Shown here in pieces: positions 7,847 through 15,160 of a stretch of 64,000 bases of DNA. The notes below the pieces were generated by a model. It ran no database searches. It was not told where the DNA came from and saw nothing but the letters and a program-made list of their open reading frames with translations. Positions within the stretch are counted from its first letter, which is position 1. Each line of letters opens with the position of its first letter. The stretch is from the NCBI GenBank assembly GCA_029881725.1, contig JAOUMB010000011.1, forward strand, positions 1-64,000, given 5' to 3'. Source of the stretch: Nitrospirota bacterium (lineage in GTDB: Bacteria > Nitrospirota > JACRHL01). Made by a program: the position numbers and the translations under genes.

Positions 7847-8974
7847 TTACGCCGCCGGTGGATCATTCAACGCGTAGCTGGTACTGCGCCCACCCGCTTC
7901 GGACTTGCGCAATGCGCCGTGGGCCAGCAGTTCGTTGATGTCGCGTAACGCGGTATCCGGCGAGCACTTGGCGATGGCCGCCCACTTGCTGGTCGTGAGC
8001 TTGCCCTCGAAGCCGTCGAGCAGCCGGTTGAGCAGCTTTACCTGCCGTGGGTTCATCGGTGTGCCGGCAAAGTGCTGCCAGAAGCGCGCCTTCGCCAGGA
8101 CCGCATCGAGGGCGTGCTGTGCCTGATCGACCGCGCGGCGCAAGGTGTCGAGGAACCAGGCGAGCCATTCGGTGACGTCAAGTGTTCCCTTCTGGGTGCG
8201 CTCCAGGATGCCATAGTAGGCCTTGCGTTCACGCTGGATCTGCGCCGAAAGGCTGTAGAAACGTTGCGGACTGCCGTCAGCGCGCGCCAGCAGCAGGTCA
8301 CCGATGGCGCGGGCGATGCGGCCGTTGCCGTCGTCGAACGGGTGCAGGGTGACGAACCATAAATGGGCGAGCCCCGCCTTGATGAGGGACGGTTCACCCG
8401 TCTCGCCATTGATCCAGCCGAGAAAACGGTCCACCTCCGATTCGATGTACGCCGCCGGCGGTGCCTCGAAATGCACGCGCTGGCGGCCAACAGGCCCCGA
8501 CACCACCTGCATCGGGCCGCTGGCATCGTCCCGCCAACCGCCGACCGTGATCCGGCCAAGGCCGGAGTAGCCAGTGGGAAAGAGCGCCGCATGCCAACCG
8601 AACAACCGCTCCCGCGTCATCGGGTCATCCCGATTGGCCGTGGCATCGAGCACCATCTCAACCACGCCTTCGACATGCCGGTCCACTGGTGCCACGGCAC
8701 CGATGTCCACTCCCAGACGGCGGGCGATGGACGAGCGCACGGACTCGGCGTCGAGCCGCTCACCCTCGATCTCGCTGGTCTTGACCACGTCCTCGGTGAG
8801 CGCCGAGAGGCTCGCCTGATCGCGCAAGGCCATGCCGACATCGGCCAGGCGTCCCATGAGCAGACCCTGGGCACGGCTGACCTCGGCCAGGAGGCCGGCA
8901 AGCGCGCCCAGGTCGAAACGCCAGGCGGGCCAATCGTCAGCCTGCCAAATGTAAGCATAATCACCGCGATTCAT
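7847..8974 (-). CDS. fic: Fic family protein adenylyltransferase with N-terminal inhibitory helix
   Basis: Fic enzymes transfer AMP from ATP to hydroxyl side chains of target proteins. Seen: complete Fic core HPFDDGNGRIAR at residues 211-222 with catalytic His211, and an N-terminal inhibitory motif TSEIEG at 66-71 fitting [S/T]xxxE[G/N], so this is a class II (self-inhibited) Fic. The first 60 residues look like the DUF4172 domain often found with it, and the last 80 resemble a winged-helix DNA-binding domain. ATG 8974 lies inside a perfect inverted repeat, suggesting autoregulation by that C-terminal domain. It is intact (375 aa) and lies within the island between BREX and the replication module. 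Its target is unknown. Confidence 0.9.
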   Translation of the reverse strand: MNRGDYAYIWQADDWPAWRFDLGALAGLLAEVSRAQGLLMGRLADVGMALRDQASLSALTEDVVKTSEIEGERLDAESVRSSIARRLGVDIGAVAPVDRHVEGVVEMVLDATANRDDPMTRERLFGWHAALFPTGYSGLGRITVGGWRDDASGPMQVVSGPVGRQRVHFEAPPAAYIESEVDRFLGWINGETGEPSLIKAGLAHLWFVTLHPFDDGNGRIARAIGDLLLARADGSPQRFYSLSAQIQRERKAYYGILERTQKGTLDVTEWLAWFLDTLRRAVDQAQHALDAVLAKARFWQHFAGTPMNPRQVKLLNRLLDGFEGKLTTSKWAAIAKCSPDTALRDINELLAHGALRKSEAGGRSTSYALNDPPAA

Positions 8975-9053
8975 GCGGTGATTATAAGCGCCATTCTCCG
9001 CATAAGCAATCTAATCACCGCATTAAAGGCGGAGAATAGGCGCCCTATTCTCC
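8957..9053. promoter_or_regulatory. Operator array upstream of fic (repeated GCGGWGAWTA motif)
   Basis: Two perfect palindromes flank this region. ATAATCACCGC (8957-8967) and its complement (8975-8985) enclose the fic start codon. GGAGAATAGG (9031-9040) and its complement (9044-9053) lie 60-80 nt upstream. Between them are further half-sites: ATTCTCCGC (8993-9001), TAATCACCGC (9012-9021) and GCGGAGAAT (9029-9037). All fit one 10-bp motif, GCGGWGAWTA, in either orientation, giving about six copies in under 100 bp. This is a strong candidate for cooperative autorepression. Confidence 0.7.
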
Positions 9054-9286
9054 ACTCTGCCGGCCGCACAAGCCCATGAATCCGCGACATGGGATTCCAG
9101 GACATTTCGTTATTCCGCCCTTTTTTCGAACACCCTGGCGGTGCCCCCTTACCCGAGAGCCACACGGATTTCCCGCGCTCCGATTACTCCGGGAAACCGA
9201 AACGAAATCGGTTTGCCAGCCCTGGCGCTGGCGGAATCCCGCGCCGCCGCGCACCCGCGAGCAAAGTGGCAGGGAAGTACCTTAAA

Positions 9287-9321
9287 CCCACGCCGCCGCA
9301 GATCAACCGCGACGGCGTGGG
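9287..9321 (-). terminator. Hairpin downstream of the AlpA-primase operon
   Basis: A 9-bp perfect stem, CCCACGCCG (9287-9295) and complement (9313-9321), lies 11 nt after the stop of the last operon gene. In the leftward direction it is followed by only TTT, so it would be a weak terminator. The surrounding 9054-9332 segment contains no gene I can support. Confidence 0.4.
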
Positions 9322-9332
9322 TCACCAGGTCG

Positions 9333-9608
9333 CTACCCCTTGCCGCGCCTCCACCCTTTCCGGGCGACCCACTTACCCGGGCTCTTGTGTGTCTCACAAC
9401 GCCGGTTGAGGTCACGCACCGTCAGGCTGCTCGTGGCGATGAACGGCGCGTTGCAGTCCGGGCAGTGGGTATGCCAGTGCAACAGCGTGGAGTCTTTGCC
9501 ATCCTTTCGTTGGTACGGCTCCATCGAGATGAGGTCGTAACGCTGCGGGCCCACCAGGAGGATGGTGCCCAGGGGCGGCGGCTCGGGGAATTGCAGGGCC
9601 ATGTTCAT
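9333..9608 (-). CDS. Small Cys-containing protein (possible zinc ribbon), unknown function
   Basis: This 91-aa protein begins MNMALQFPEPPPLGTILLVG. Its start codon follows the stop of the upstream primase gene by 1 nt, so it is almost certainly translationally coupled to it. Seen: HCPDC (C-x2-C) and, about 25 residues later, RRCETH, which together could bind one zinc ion. No known family is recognised. The coupling suggests a role in the replication or regulation of the integrative element. The gene ends 11 nt before a hairpin, so it is the last gene of the AlpA-primase operon. Confidence 0.65.
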   Translation of the reverse strand: MNMALQFPEPPPLGTILLVGPQRYDLISMEPYQRKDGKDSTLLHWHTHCPDCNAPFIATSSLTVRDLNRRCETHKSPGKWVARKGWRRGKG

Positions 9609-9609
9609 G

Positions 9610-12321
9610 TCACGCCCCCTCCCCTCTGCCCGGCAAAGCCCATGCCGGCCTGCGGCGGTCGGCGGGCTCCCGAGCCTCATCGGTGCTGACCGCAATGCCG
9701 GAGATGTGACCGCTGCCATTTTTCCCCAGCGACCCGGTGGAAACCGATTTAACCGATGAAACCGATTCCGCCTGCCACGCCTCCGCCGAGCGGCTCCCCC
9801 CGGCGCGGACGAATTTGAGGCCGTCCACGATCCGCCCCTCGTGGCGCTTGATCCACCGGCCCAGGCGGCGCCGGTTGATGTTGCCGCGCTCGTCGGCGAT
9901 GTCGTGCAGCACCTCCTTCAACTCGGCGTTCTCGTCACCGTACCCCAAGGCCCGGTTCACCGCCTCCCGCACCATCGCAGGACGGTTGTAGAAGGCCTGG
10001 CGCCACGCGGTGAGCAGCCGCCCCAGGGTTTCCCGGTCCGGATCCTCGCCCATGGCCTCGAACACCGAGGTCGCCGGGTCCTCCATTCCCAGCCACAGCA
10101 GCGGCTGCCGGCACAGGTCGGACCAGAGCCCGTAGGTCGCCAGGGACCGGCATTCAGTTTTCGGCCGCCCTGCCTCGATCCACGCCCGCACAATGGTGAG
10201 CGCCGCCGACACATACCGGCCCCGGTCCTTCAGCACCTCCCGCACCAGATCGGGCCGATTGAAGGTCCGGGCTGCCGGCACCTCGCAGGCCGGGTCCAGG
10301 TTGATGGTGATGCAGCGCCGGGTCATGTCTTGGATCGGCCCCACGTTGTTGCCGCTGGACAGGAACAGGGCGCGGGTGCTGACGGTCGCCGTCTTGGAGA
10401 CCCCCAGGATACGGCCGCTCATGTGCTCCGAGGTCAGCGCCGTGCACAGGCTCTTGTGAGCCAACAGGTCGCCGGTGAGGTTGTCGAACTCCACCACCGC
10501 CGGCGCTCTCAGAAGTTCCGCCAGGATCAGCTTGCGGCACTCCTCGTCGTCCGCCGGGAAGGTAGTGGGTGTGCCCCGCTGCGGCGTGGCGAAGGCGGTC
10601 ACCAGCTCGCAATGGTATGACTTGCCCGAGCCCAGCGTGTGCGCCCGCATATGGATCATGGGGGCGGTGGGCAGGCTGGGACGGGTAGATGCGGTGAGCA
10701 TCGCCGATACCGATGCCGCCAGGTCCATCGGTGTGGCGAAAGCGAACTCGCGGACCAGGTCCAGCAGTACCGCCAGTGCAACCTCCGCTTCCTCCCGGGT
10801 GGGATGGTCCGGAACGGAGAAGTGCCGGGCGTCGAACACCCCGAACATCCCCGAGTCCGGGTCGTAACCCGCCTCCATCATCAGGGAGCCGTCCTCCCGC
10901 AAGTACGGCTGCCGGGTCAGGCCGTTCAGCACCGGCAGGTGGGCGTAGCCGGTGGCGTCGTACAGCACCGCCACGTGGCGGTCCGGCGGGTCGACCCGAT
11001 ACCACTCGTCGTCCCGTTTGCTGTACTTCTCCCACGTGGCCACCCCGGCTAGGTCACGCACCAGGGCCGGCTTGCTGACCTCCTGCACCCGCGTCTCCCG
11101 GGTGCCGGGGTCCGTCACCACGGTGACCACCAGACCGCCCCGCTGGTAGTGGCGCCGGGATTGGGAAAGCTCCCGTTCCGCCGCGTCCACCACCCGGTGG
11201 ATGTCGCCGGAGATCAGCCGGATGGTCGGCTTCATCCGCGCCGCGCTGACCTCCACCGCCAGGAAGCCCAGCAGGTCGCGGATGTGCCGGTTGGTACAGT
11301 GGGCATGCTGGCACTTGAACCCGCCGATGGGCCACTTGTCATCCGGCTCGAAGTAGGCGGTCCCGCCGTCCGTTCCCCCGGTGTGCTCCGCCACCCAGGG
11401 GCAGGTGATGTCGTGCTTGCACTCGCCGAGGGGCGCCTTGTACAGCCCCCGCGCCCGCAGGGTGGTGATCACCGCATTTTCCTGCGGACGAGGGATCCAG
11501 ACCGAATCCTCCTGGAAGGACCGCTCCTGCTCCGGGGAGCGTTCGCGCTTGGCTTTGGTCCGCACCGCCAGATCCACCTGGAGGCCGTCCACGATCTCCT
11601 TTACGTTGTAGCGGAGGTCCGGTTCCCACACCGCCATCCGACAGGGGAACGGCGGGTCGTGCTTACCATTGATGGCCTCCGGCAACCGGGCGAGCCGGGC
11701 GCGAGGGCCGTTCGCCCCCGGGTCGCACAGGCCGGCGGCCACGATGGCGGCCATGAGCTTATCCGCCGTATCGCCGTGGGTGAGCCCTTTCTGCAACAGG
11801 TAGCCCGCCTGGTAGTTGCCCTCGGAGGTTTCCAGCAGCCAGGAGGGAGGCAGGGTCAGCCGCTCTATCTCCACCTTGGTGCCCACGTCATCCAGCATCA
11901 CCGCGTGAAGGGCGCGGAAGTGGGTCTTGCGCCGCCGGTAGGTGCCCGCCTCATCCGGCCGGAACACCGACAGGGAGAAGTAGTTGTTGGCATCCGCCGG
12001 CAGCGGATCGTCCCCCTCCTGCCACGGCCTGCCGGACCAGGCACCACCCGAAACATCCGCCGGGCTGCCCTTGAAGCTGACCACCATCGGCCGCGCGTCG
12101 CCGGTGTCGCCGAACACCGCCTGGAGGAAGTCCTCGTTGCTGATGTTGTCGGTTACATCGGTTTTCTCGGTTTCCTCCAGGCCGGTGGGCAAATTTGGCG
12201 TGTCCGTGCCCTCGGGCCCCGTTGCCCCTTTAATTGTGGTAGGATCGTTTTCGAGTTTGGTTTCGTCACCCGACTCACCCCGAGCCCCGGTTGCCGCCGG
12301 GGCTTTTTCTTTTCCTGCCAT
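9610..12321 (-). CDS. Integrative-element primase/P-loop ATPase (RepB-primase-like with zinc domain)
   Basis: This is a 903-aa replication-type protein. Domains in order: a low-complexity N-terminus (about 1-60); an archaeo-eukaryotic-primase-like region with the acidic motif HAVMLDDVGTK near residue 140; a zinc-binding segment near 300-345 with C-x5-CPW-x3-H and FKCQHAHC; and a P-loop domain with LGSGKS near 563-568, possibly a helicase. This layout is typical of primase-helicase proteins of satellite-like and integrative elements and would permit self-replication after excision. I chose ATG 12321, preceded by GGAGG at 8 nt; a GTG at 12327 overlaps the alpA stop. It is followed at 1 nt by the small Cys protein. 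No frameshift is seen. Confidence 0.75.
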   Translation of the reverse strand: MAGKEKAPAATGARGESGDETKLENDPTTIKGATGPEGTDTPNLPTGLEETEKTDVTDNISNEDFLQAVFGDTGDARPMVVSFKGSPADVSGGAWSGRPWQEGDDPLPADANNYFSLSVFRPDEAGTYRRRKTHFRALHAVMLDDVGTKVEIERLTLPPSWLLETSEGNYQAGYLLQKGLTHGDTADKLMAAIVAAGLCDPGANGPRARLARLPEAINGKHDPPFPCRMAVWEPDLRYNVKEIVDGLQVDLAVRTKAKRERSPEQERSFQEDSVWIPRPQENAVITTLRARGLYKAPLGECKHDITCPWVAEHTGGTDGGTAYFEPDDKWPIGGFKCQHAHCTNRHIRDLLGFLAVEVSAARMKPTIRLISGDIHRVVDAAERELSQSRRHYQRGGLVVTVVTDPGTRETRVQEVSKPALVRDLAGVATWEKYSKRDDEWYRVDPPDRHVAVLYDATGYAHLPVLNGLTRQPYLREDGSLMMEAGYDPDSGMFGVFDARHFSVPDHPTREEAEVALAVLLDLVREFAFATPMDLAASVSAMLTASTRPSLPTAPMIHMRAHTLGSGKSYHCELVTAFATPQRGTPTTFPADDEECRKLILAELLRAPAVVEFDNLTGDLLAHKSLCTALTSEHMSGRILGVSKTATVSTRALFLSSGNNVGPIQDMTRRCITINLDPACEVPAARTFNRPDLVREVLKDRGRYVSAALTIVRAWIEAGRPKTECRSLATYGLWSDLCRQPLLWLGMEDPATSVFEAMGEDPDRETLGRLLTAWRQAFYNRPAMVREAVNRALGYGDENAELKEVLHDIADERGNINRRRLGRWIKRHEGRIVDGLKFVRAGGSRSAEAWQAESVSSVKSVSTGSLGKNGSGHISGIAVSTDEAREPADRRRPAWALPGRGEGA

Positions 12322-12323
12322 CG

Positions 12324-12542
12324 TCACGCCTCCACCCGCAAGGCCACGCGCGGACGCGAGACGATCCAGTCGTCAATCTCGGCTTCCCACCAGCCGACCC
12401 GGCGGCCGCCGAGGGAGACGGGGGCGGGGAAGTCCCCGACCGAAATCTTCTGGTAGATGGTGGAGCGGCTCAGGCCGACGCGGGTGCTGACCTCCCGCAG
12501 GCGGATGATCCGTTTGGGTTTGTGGTGTGTGCTTTCGTCCAT
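12324..12542 (-). CDS. alpA: AlpA family transcriptional regulator
   Basis: This 72-aa MerR/AlpA-type helix-turn-helix protein has core IRLREVSTRVGLSRSTIYQK followed by GDFPAPVSLGGRRVGWWEAE, a classic AlpA layout. AlpA proteins act as activators of integrase/excision functions or as excisionase-like DNA-binding proteins in P4-type islands. ATG 12542 has a textbook GGAGG 5 nt upstream; an upstream in-frame ATG (12572) lacks one. Its stop lies 2 nt before the primase start, so it heads the replication operon and may control both excision and replication. Confidence 0.9.
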   Translation of the reverse strand: MDESTHHKPKRIIRLREVSTRVGLSRSTIYQKISVGDFPAPVSLGGRRVGWWEAEIDDWIVSRPRVALRVEA

Positions 12543-12613
12543 TCTCGCCTCCATTGGATGGGCCCGGGACATCCGGGCTGAGGTGAGAATGGCCGAGGAA
12601 ATCGATGGCGTAA

Positions 12614-12658
12614 AAAAACCAAGATTCCGCTATTTAGGATGAAAAAACCTTGGTTTTT
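12614..12658 (-). terminator. Leftward rho-independent terminator after the integrase operon
   Basis: In the leftward transcript, AAAAACCAAG (12658-12649) pairs with CTTGGTTTTT (12623-12614), ending in further T residues. A smaller nested hairpin (GAAAAACC, loop AA, GGTTTTTTC) sits at its start. It directly overlaps the stop of the upstream gene and separates the integrase operon from alpA. Confidence 0.6.
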
Positions 12659-13536
12659 CAGTCCACCCAGTAGCGGCGTCGATTCTTGGTGCGAAGCTCG
12701 GTTACGTGGTTCGGCGTGAGCTCATCAGCGCCGTGAAGCCCCAGCATGATGTTGGTGGCGATTGCGGTTTCGGTGTTGGGTGCGCGGCCGGGGCTTTTCT
12801 TGGTGGTGCCGTCCTCGTATTCGATCATGGGATTGACCCATCCATCCAGGACATCGAACACATGGAGCGCCACAAAGGTACGGAGCGCAGTTTCGGCCCG
12901 CTTCTTGGTCGGGACGTACTTGCGCGTCGCCTCGTCAAACGCGTTGGGCCAATCCCCGTACCTCAGGCATTCGGCCAGACCGGTAAGGTATTCCGCCAGC
13001 GTTGGAACGGCATATTCGCCTGTAAATGGGCCGTTCCGAATGGTCACATGGTGGCGAGTGGGGTGTTCTCCGGGGACCCTTGCCAAAAACAGCGGTGTGA
13101 TATCCACCCCCTCTTCCGCCAAGGTCTTTAGGTCGGCCGTTCGGGCATAGGAGTCAACCAGAACGTCCCCATCCAAAATGGTGACCGGAGCAACGTCCAT
13201 ATCGTCCGCCAACTCCCGCGCCAACGCACCGACTTTTTCGGCCAGGATCTCTAGACGCTCTTTCCGGTCCTGGGTCCGCTCGTCTTTCATGGACTCCCAC
13301 TTTCCGGGAATCTCGGTCAGGCTCTTGATGAAGAAGGTGGCCGTGGCCGCCCATTCCTCATCTTCCTCATCGGAGGCCCTTTGGCGTAGCCGCTGGAGCA
13401 ACTCGGGGGTCCGCTCGTCCCTATCCAGGAGGGCGAAATACGGATTGGACTCCCGCCAGCCTTCGTAGTCAGCCTCTTCAGACCAACCCTCCCCGAACAG
13501 GGGACGCAGATGACCGTCGGCGGGCTCGCTCTCCAT
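12658..13536 (-). CDS. Unknown 292-aa protein coupled to the integrase
   Basis: I do not recognise the family. The start ATG 13536 shares one base with the integrase stop (TGATG), so translation is coupled and the protein is likely to serve the element, for example in excision, maintenance or cargo. Seen: an acidic, Glu/Asp-rich soluble protein without signal peptide or membrane segments. The first third is charged and probably helical, the middle contains PVTILDGDVLVDSY, and the C-terminus is basic (LRTKNRRRYWVD). No catalytic signature is apparent. The gene is intact and ends within a terminator-like hairpin. Confidence 0.7.
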   Translation of the reverse strand: MESEPADGHLRPLFGEGWSEEADYEGWRESNPYFALLDRDERTPELLQRLRQRASDEEDEEWAATATFFIKSLTEIPGKWESMKDERTQDRKERLEILAEKVGALARELADDMDVAPVTILDGDVLVDSYARTADLKTLAEEGVDITPLFLARVPGEHPTRHHVTIRNGPFTGEYAVPTLAEYLTGLAECLRYGDWPNAFDEATRKYVPTKKRAETALRTFVALHVFDVLDGWVNPMIEYEDGTTKKSPGRAPNTETAIATNIMLGLHGADELTPNHVTELRTKNRRRYWVD

Positions 13537-14753
13537 CACGCCTCCCGCCGTAGCGGCACGATCTCCGCACCGTTCTTCAGCCGCTCCAGGTAGTCCGCCC
13601 ACTGCTGCATCATGGCGCGGCGCTCCTTGAGGAACTTGGTGCGGTTGTAGGCGGTGCCGAGGATGTCCGGTACCTTGTGGGCGAGCTGGTGCTCGATCAC
13701 CTCCGGCTTCACGTGCAGTTCCTCTGCGATGATGGTGCGGGCCATGGCGCGGAAGCCGTGGCCGGTGATGTCGGTCTTGGTGTCGTAGCCCAGGCGGCGC
13801 AGGGCCGCGTTCACCGCAGCCTCGCTCATGGGTTGTTTGGGATCCCGGCCGGGGAAAACGAAGCGCCCCTCCCCGCTCAAGGGGTACAGCTCCCTCAGGA
13901 CGGCCACCGCCTGTCGGGCCAGGGGGACCAGGTGCTCGGTGCGGGTCTTGGTGGCGGTGAAACGCCACTCGGCCCGGTCCAGGTCGATCTGGCTCCATTC
14001 CGCCTTGCGCAACTCGCCGGGGCGGACGAAGAACAGAGGGGACAGGCGCAGGGCGCATTGCACCACGAAGGTGCCCTTGAAGCCGTCGATGGCCCGCAGC
14101 AACTCACCCACCATCTTGGGATCGGTGATGGAGGCGAAGTGTGTGCTCCGCGCCGGCGGCAGGGCGTCCTTCAGGTCGGCGGAGGGATCCCGCTCCGCCC
14201 GGCCGGTGGCGATGGCGTAGCGAAAGATCTGGCCGCAGGTCTGCTTGGCCTGGTGGGCGGTGTTGATGGCGCCCCGGTCCTCGATGCGCTGCAGCACCTT
14301 CAAGAGTTCCGGCGGGGTGATTTCTCCCACCGGACGGTCGCCGAGCCAGGGGAACAGGTCCACCTCCAGCCGGCGGGCTACCTTCTTACTATAGGAAGAG
14401 GCCCACCCCTTGCGAGACGACATCTTCGGCAGCCACTCCAGGGCCACCGACTTGAAGCTGCTGGTGACCACCTCCTCCTCTTCCCGCCTGGCCGCCTGGC
14501 GGTGGGCACTGGGGTCGATGCCATTGGCCACCAGCCTTCGCGCCTCGTTGAGCCGGATGCGGGCGTCCTTCAATGAGATATCGGGATAGACCCCCAGGGA
14601 GATGGTCTTCTCCTTGCCATCGAAGCGGTATCGGAAGCGCCACCACTTGCCTCCGCCGGGGCTGACCAAAAGGGACAGGCCCCGCCCGTCCGTCAATTTG
14701 TACTGTTTTTCCCGAGGCTTGGCGTTTCGAACAGCGGTGTCGGTGAGGGGCAT
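13536..14753 (-). CDS. int: P4-type tyrosine integrase
   Basis: This site-specific recombinase integrates and excises the island at tRNA-Phe. Seen: an N-terminal DUF4102/arm-binding domain (about 1-90, starting MPLTDTAVRNAKPREKQYKL), a core-binding domain (100-200), and a catalytic domain with Arg244 (RPGEL), His332-x-x-Arg335 (HGFR), His359 (QLAH) and nucleophile Tyr369 (AYNRT). At 405 aa it has full family length and all catalytic residues, so it is probably active. It lies 163 nt from the tRNA 3' end and reads away from it. The start codon is embedded in a 14-bp inverted repeat, so integrase binding could repress its own expression. Confidence 0.95.
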   Translation of the reverse strand: MPLTDTAVRNAKPREKQYKLTDGRGLSLLVSPGGGKWWRFRYRFDGKEKTISLGVYPDISLKDARIRLNEARRLVANGIDPSAHRQAARREEEEVVTSSFKSVALEWLPKMSSRKGWASSYSKKVARRLEVDLFPWLGDRPVGEITPPELLKVLQRIEDRGAINTAHQAKQTCGQIFRYAIATGRAERDPSADLKDALPPARSTHFASITDPKMVGELLRAIDGFKGTFVVQCALRLSPLFFVRPGELRKAEWSQIDLDRAEWRFTATKTRTEHLVPLARQAVAVLRELYPLSGEGRFVFPGRDPKQPMSEAAVNAALRRLGYDTKTDITGHGFRAMARTIIAEELHVKPEVIEHQLAHKVPDILGTAYNRTKFLKERRAMMQQWADYLERLKNGAEIVPLRREA

Positions 14754-14803
14754 GCGGGTAACTCATTTTGTGGGCAACCGAGTTACCCGCATGGTTACCC
14801 GCA
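14751..14803. repeat. Inverted and direct repeats at the integrase start (putative arm-type sites)
   Basis: CATGCGGGTAACTC (14751-14764, containing the int start codon) is perfectly repeated inverted at 14780-14793, 15 nt apart. GTTACCCGCA occurs at 14782-14791 and again in direct orientation at 14794-14803, a 12-nt period. Three copies of one 10-bp motif next to the att region fit arm-type binding sites for integrase or an AlpA-like excision factor. Confidence 0.65.
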
Positions 14804-14848
14804 CACGCCCCGGATGTCAACGGATTGAGCCAGACACCCCCAGACACC

Positions 14849-14882
14849 AAAAAGCCCGCACAACCTTTGGTTATGCGGGCTT
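14849..14882 (-). terminator. Terminator downstream of tRNA-Phe
   Basis: The stem TGCGGGCTT/AAGCCCGCA (9 bp) has an additional inner AACC/GGTT pairing and is followed by five T in the leftward direction. It lies 35 nt beyond the tRNA 3' end, as expected for a tRNA terminator. Confidence 0.8.
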
Positions 14883-14916
14883 CACGGTCATTCCCGGACG
14901 GTGCCGGAAATCGAAA

Positions 14917-14992
14917 TGGTGCCGAGACACAGAATCGAACTGTGGACACGAGGCTTTTCAGGCCTCTGCTCTACCGACTGAGCTATCTCGGC
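14917..14992 (-). tRNA. tRNA-Phe (anticodon GAA)
   Basis: The 76-nt minus-strand gene begins GCCGAGATAGCTCAG and ends TCTCGGCACCA, with encoded CCA. The 7-bp acceptor stem, D-loop AGTCGGTAGA, anticodon loop CTGAAAA (GAA) and T-arm with TTCGATT are all present. The integrase lies just beyond its 3' end, so this tRNA is the probable island attachment site, and the intact sequence shows that integration regenerated the gene. Confidence 0.97.
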
Positions 14993-15002
14993 GGGGACGA
15001 AC

Positions 15003-15032
15003 AAAGTATCGTTTTGGAAGCCCTCGTGTCAA
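15003..15032 (-). promoter_or_regulatory. tRNA-Phe promoter
   Basis: On the minus strand, TTGACA (15027-15032) and TACTTT (15003-15008) are separated by 18 nt. The -10 box ends 10 nt before the tRNA 5' end. It is divergent from the rimP promoter. Confidence 0.6.
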
Positions 15033-15050
15033 CTGTTAACACGGAATCGC

Positions 15051-15080
15051 TTGCAATTGCAGTGGCACCCCCCGTACTAT
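15051..15080 (+). promoter_or_regulatory. Probable promoter of the rimP-nusA-infB operon
   Basis: TTGCAA (15051-15056), 18 nt, TACTAT (15075-15080), about 80 nt before the rimP start. It is moderate in strength by eye and is the best candidate between the divergent tRNA and rimP. Confidence 0.45.
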
Positions 15081-15160
15081 ATTTGGGATAATTTGTCTGC
15101 GCGTTACGAGTCGGCGGGCGAGCAGGCCCGCCGTTGTCGTTTAAAGAGAGTCCGAACGGG

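Larger units (their letters stand above)
1..14940. mobile_element. Integrative island bounded on the right by tRNA-Phe (left end outside window)
   Basis: Everything left of the tRNA-Phe gene looks like acquired DNA. A P4-type integrase lies next to the tRNA 3' end, with AlpA, a primase-like replication protein, Fic and a BREX defence operon behind it, and housekeeping genes begin directly right of the tRNA. P4-type integrases commonly use tRNA 3' ends as attB, so the right att site is inferred to be the 3' part of the tRNA. I found no second copy of the tRNA 3' end in the window, so the left end is probably beyond position 1. Whether the BREX block belongs to the same element or is an older neighbouring insertion cannot be decided here. 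Confidence 0.7.

Noticed and set aside
7413-7948. Overlapping short frames between fic and brxA
   Set aside because: Several frames overlap in all phases without starts or motifs; none is better than another.
12658-14058. A 466-codon frame joining the 292-aa gene to the antisense-like frame under the integrase
   Set aside because: Its first 174 codons lie out of frame over the integrase and are Arg/Pro/Gly-rich; the true start is the ATG overlapping the integrase stop.
14885-14916. Second att core next to the tRNA (GGTGCCGG-like sequence)
   Set aside because: It shares only a few bases with the tRNA 3' end, too little for a recombination core duplicate.
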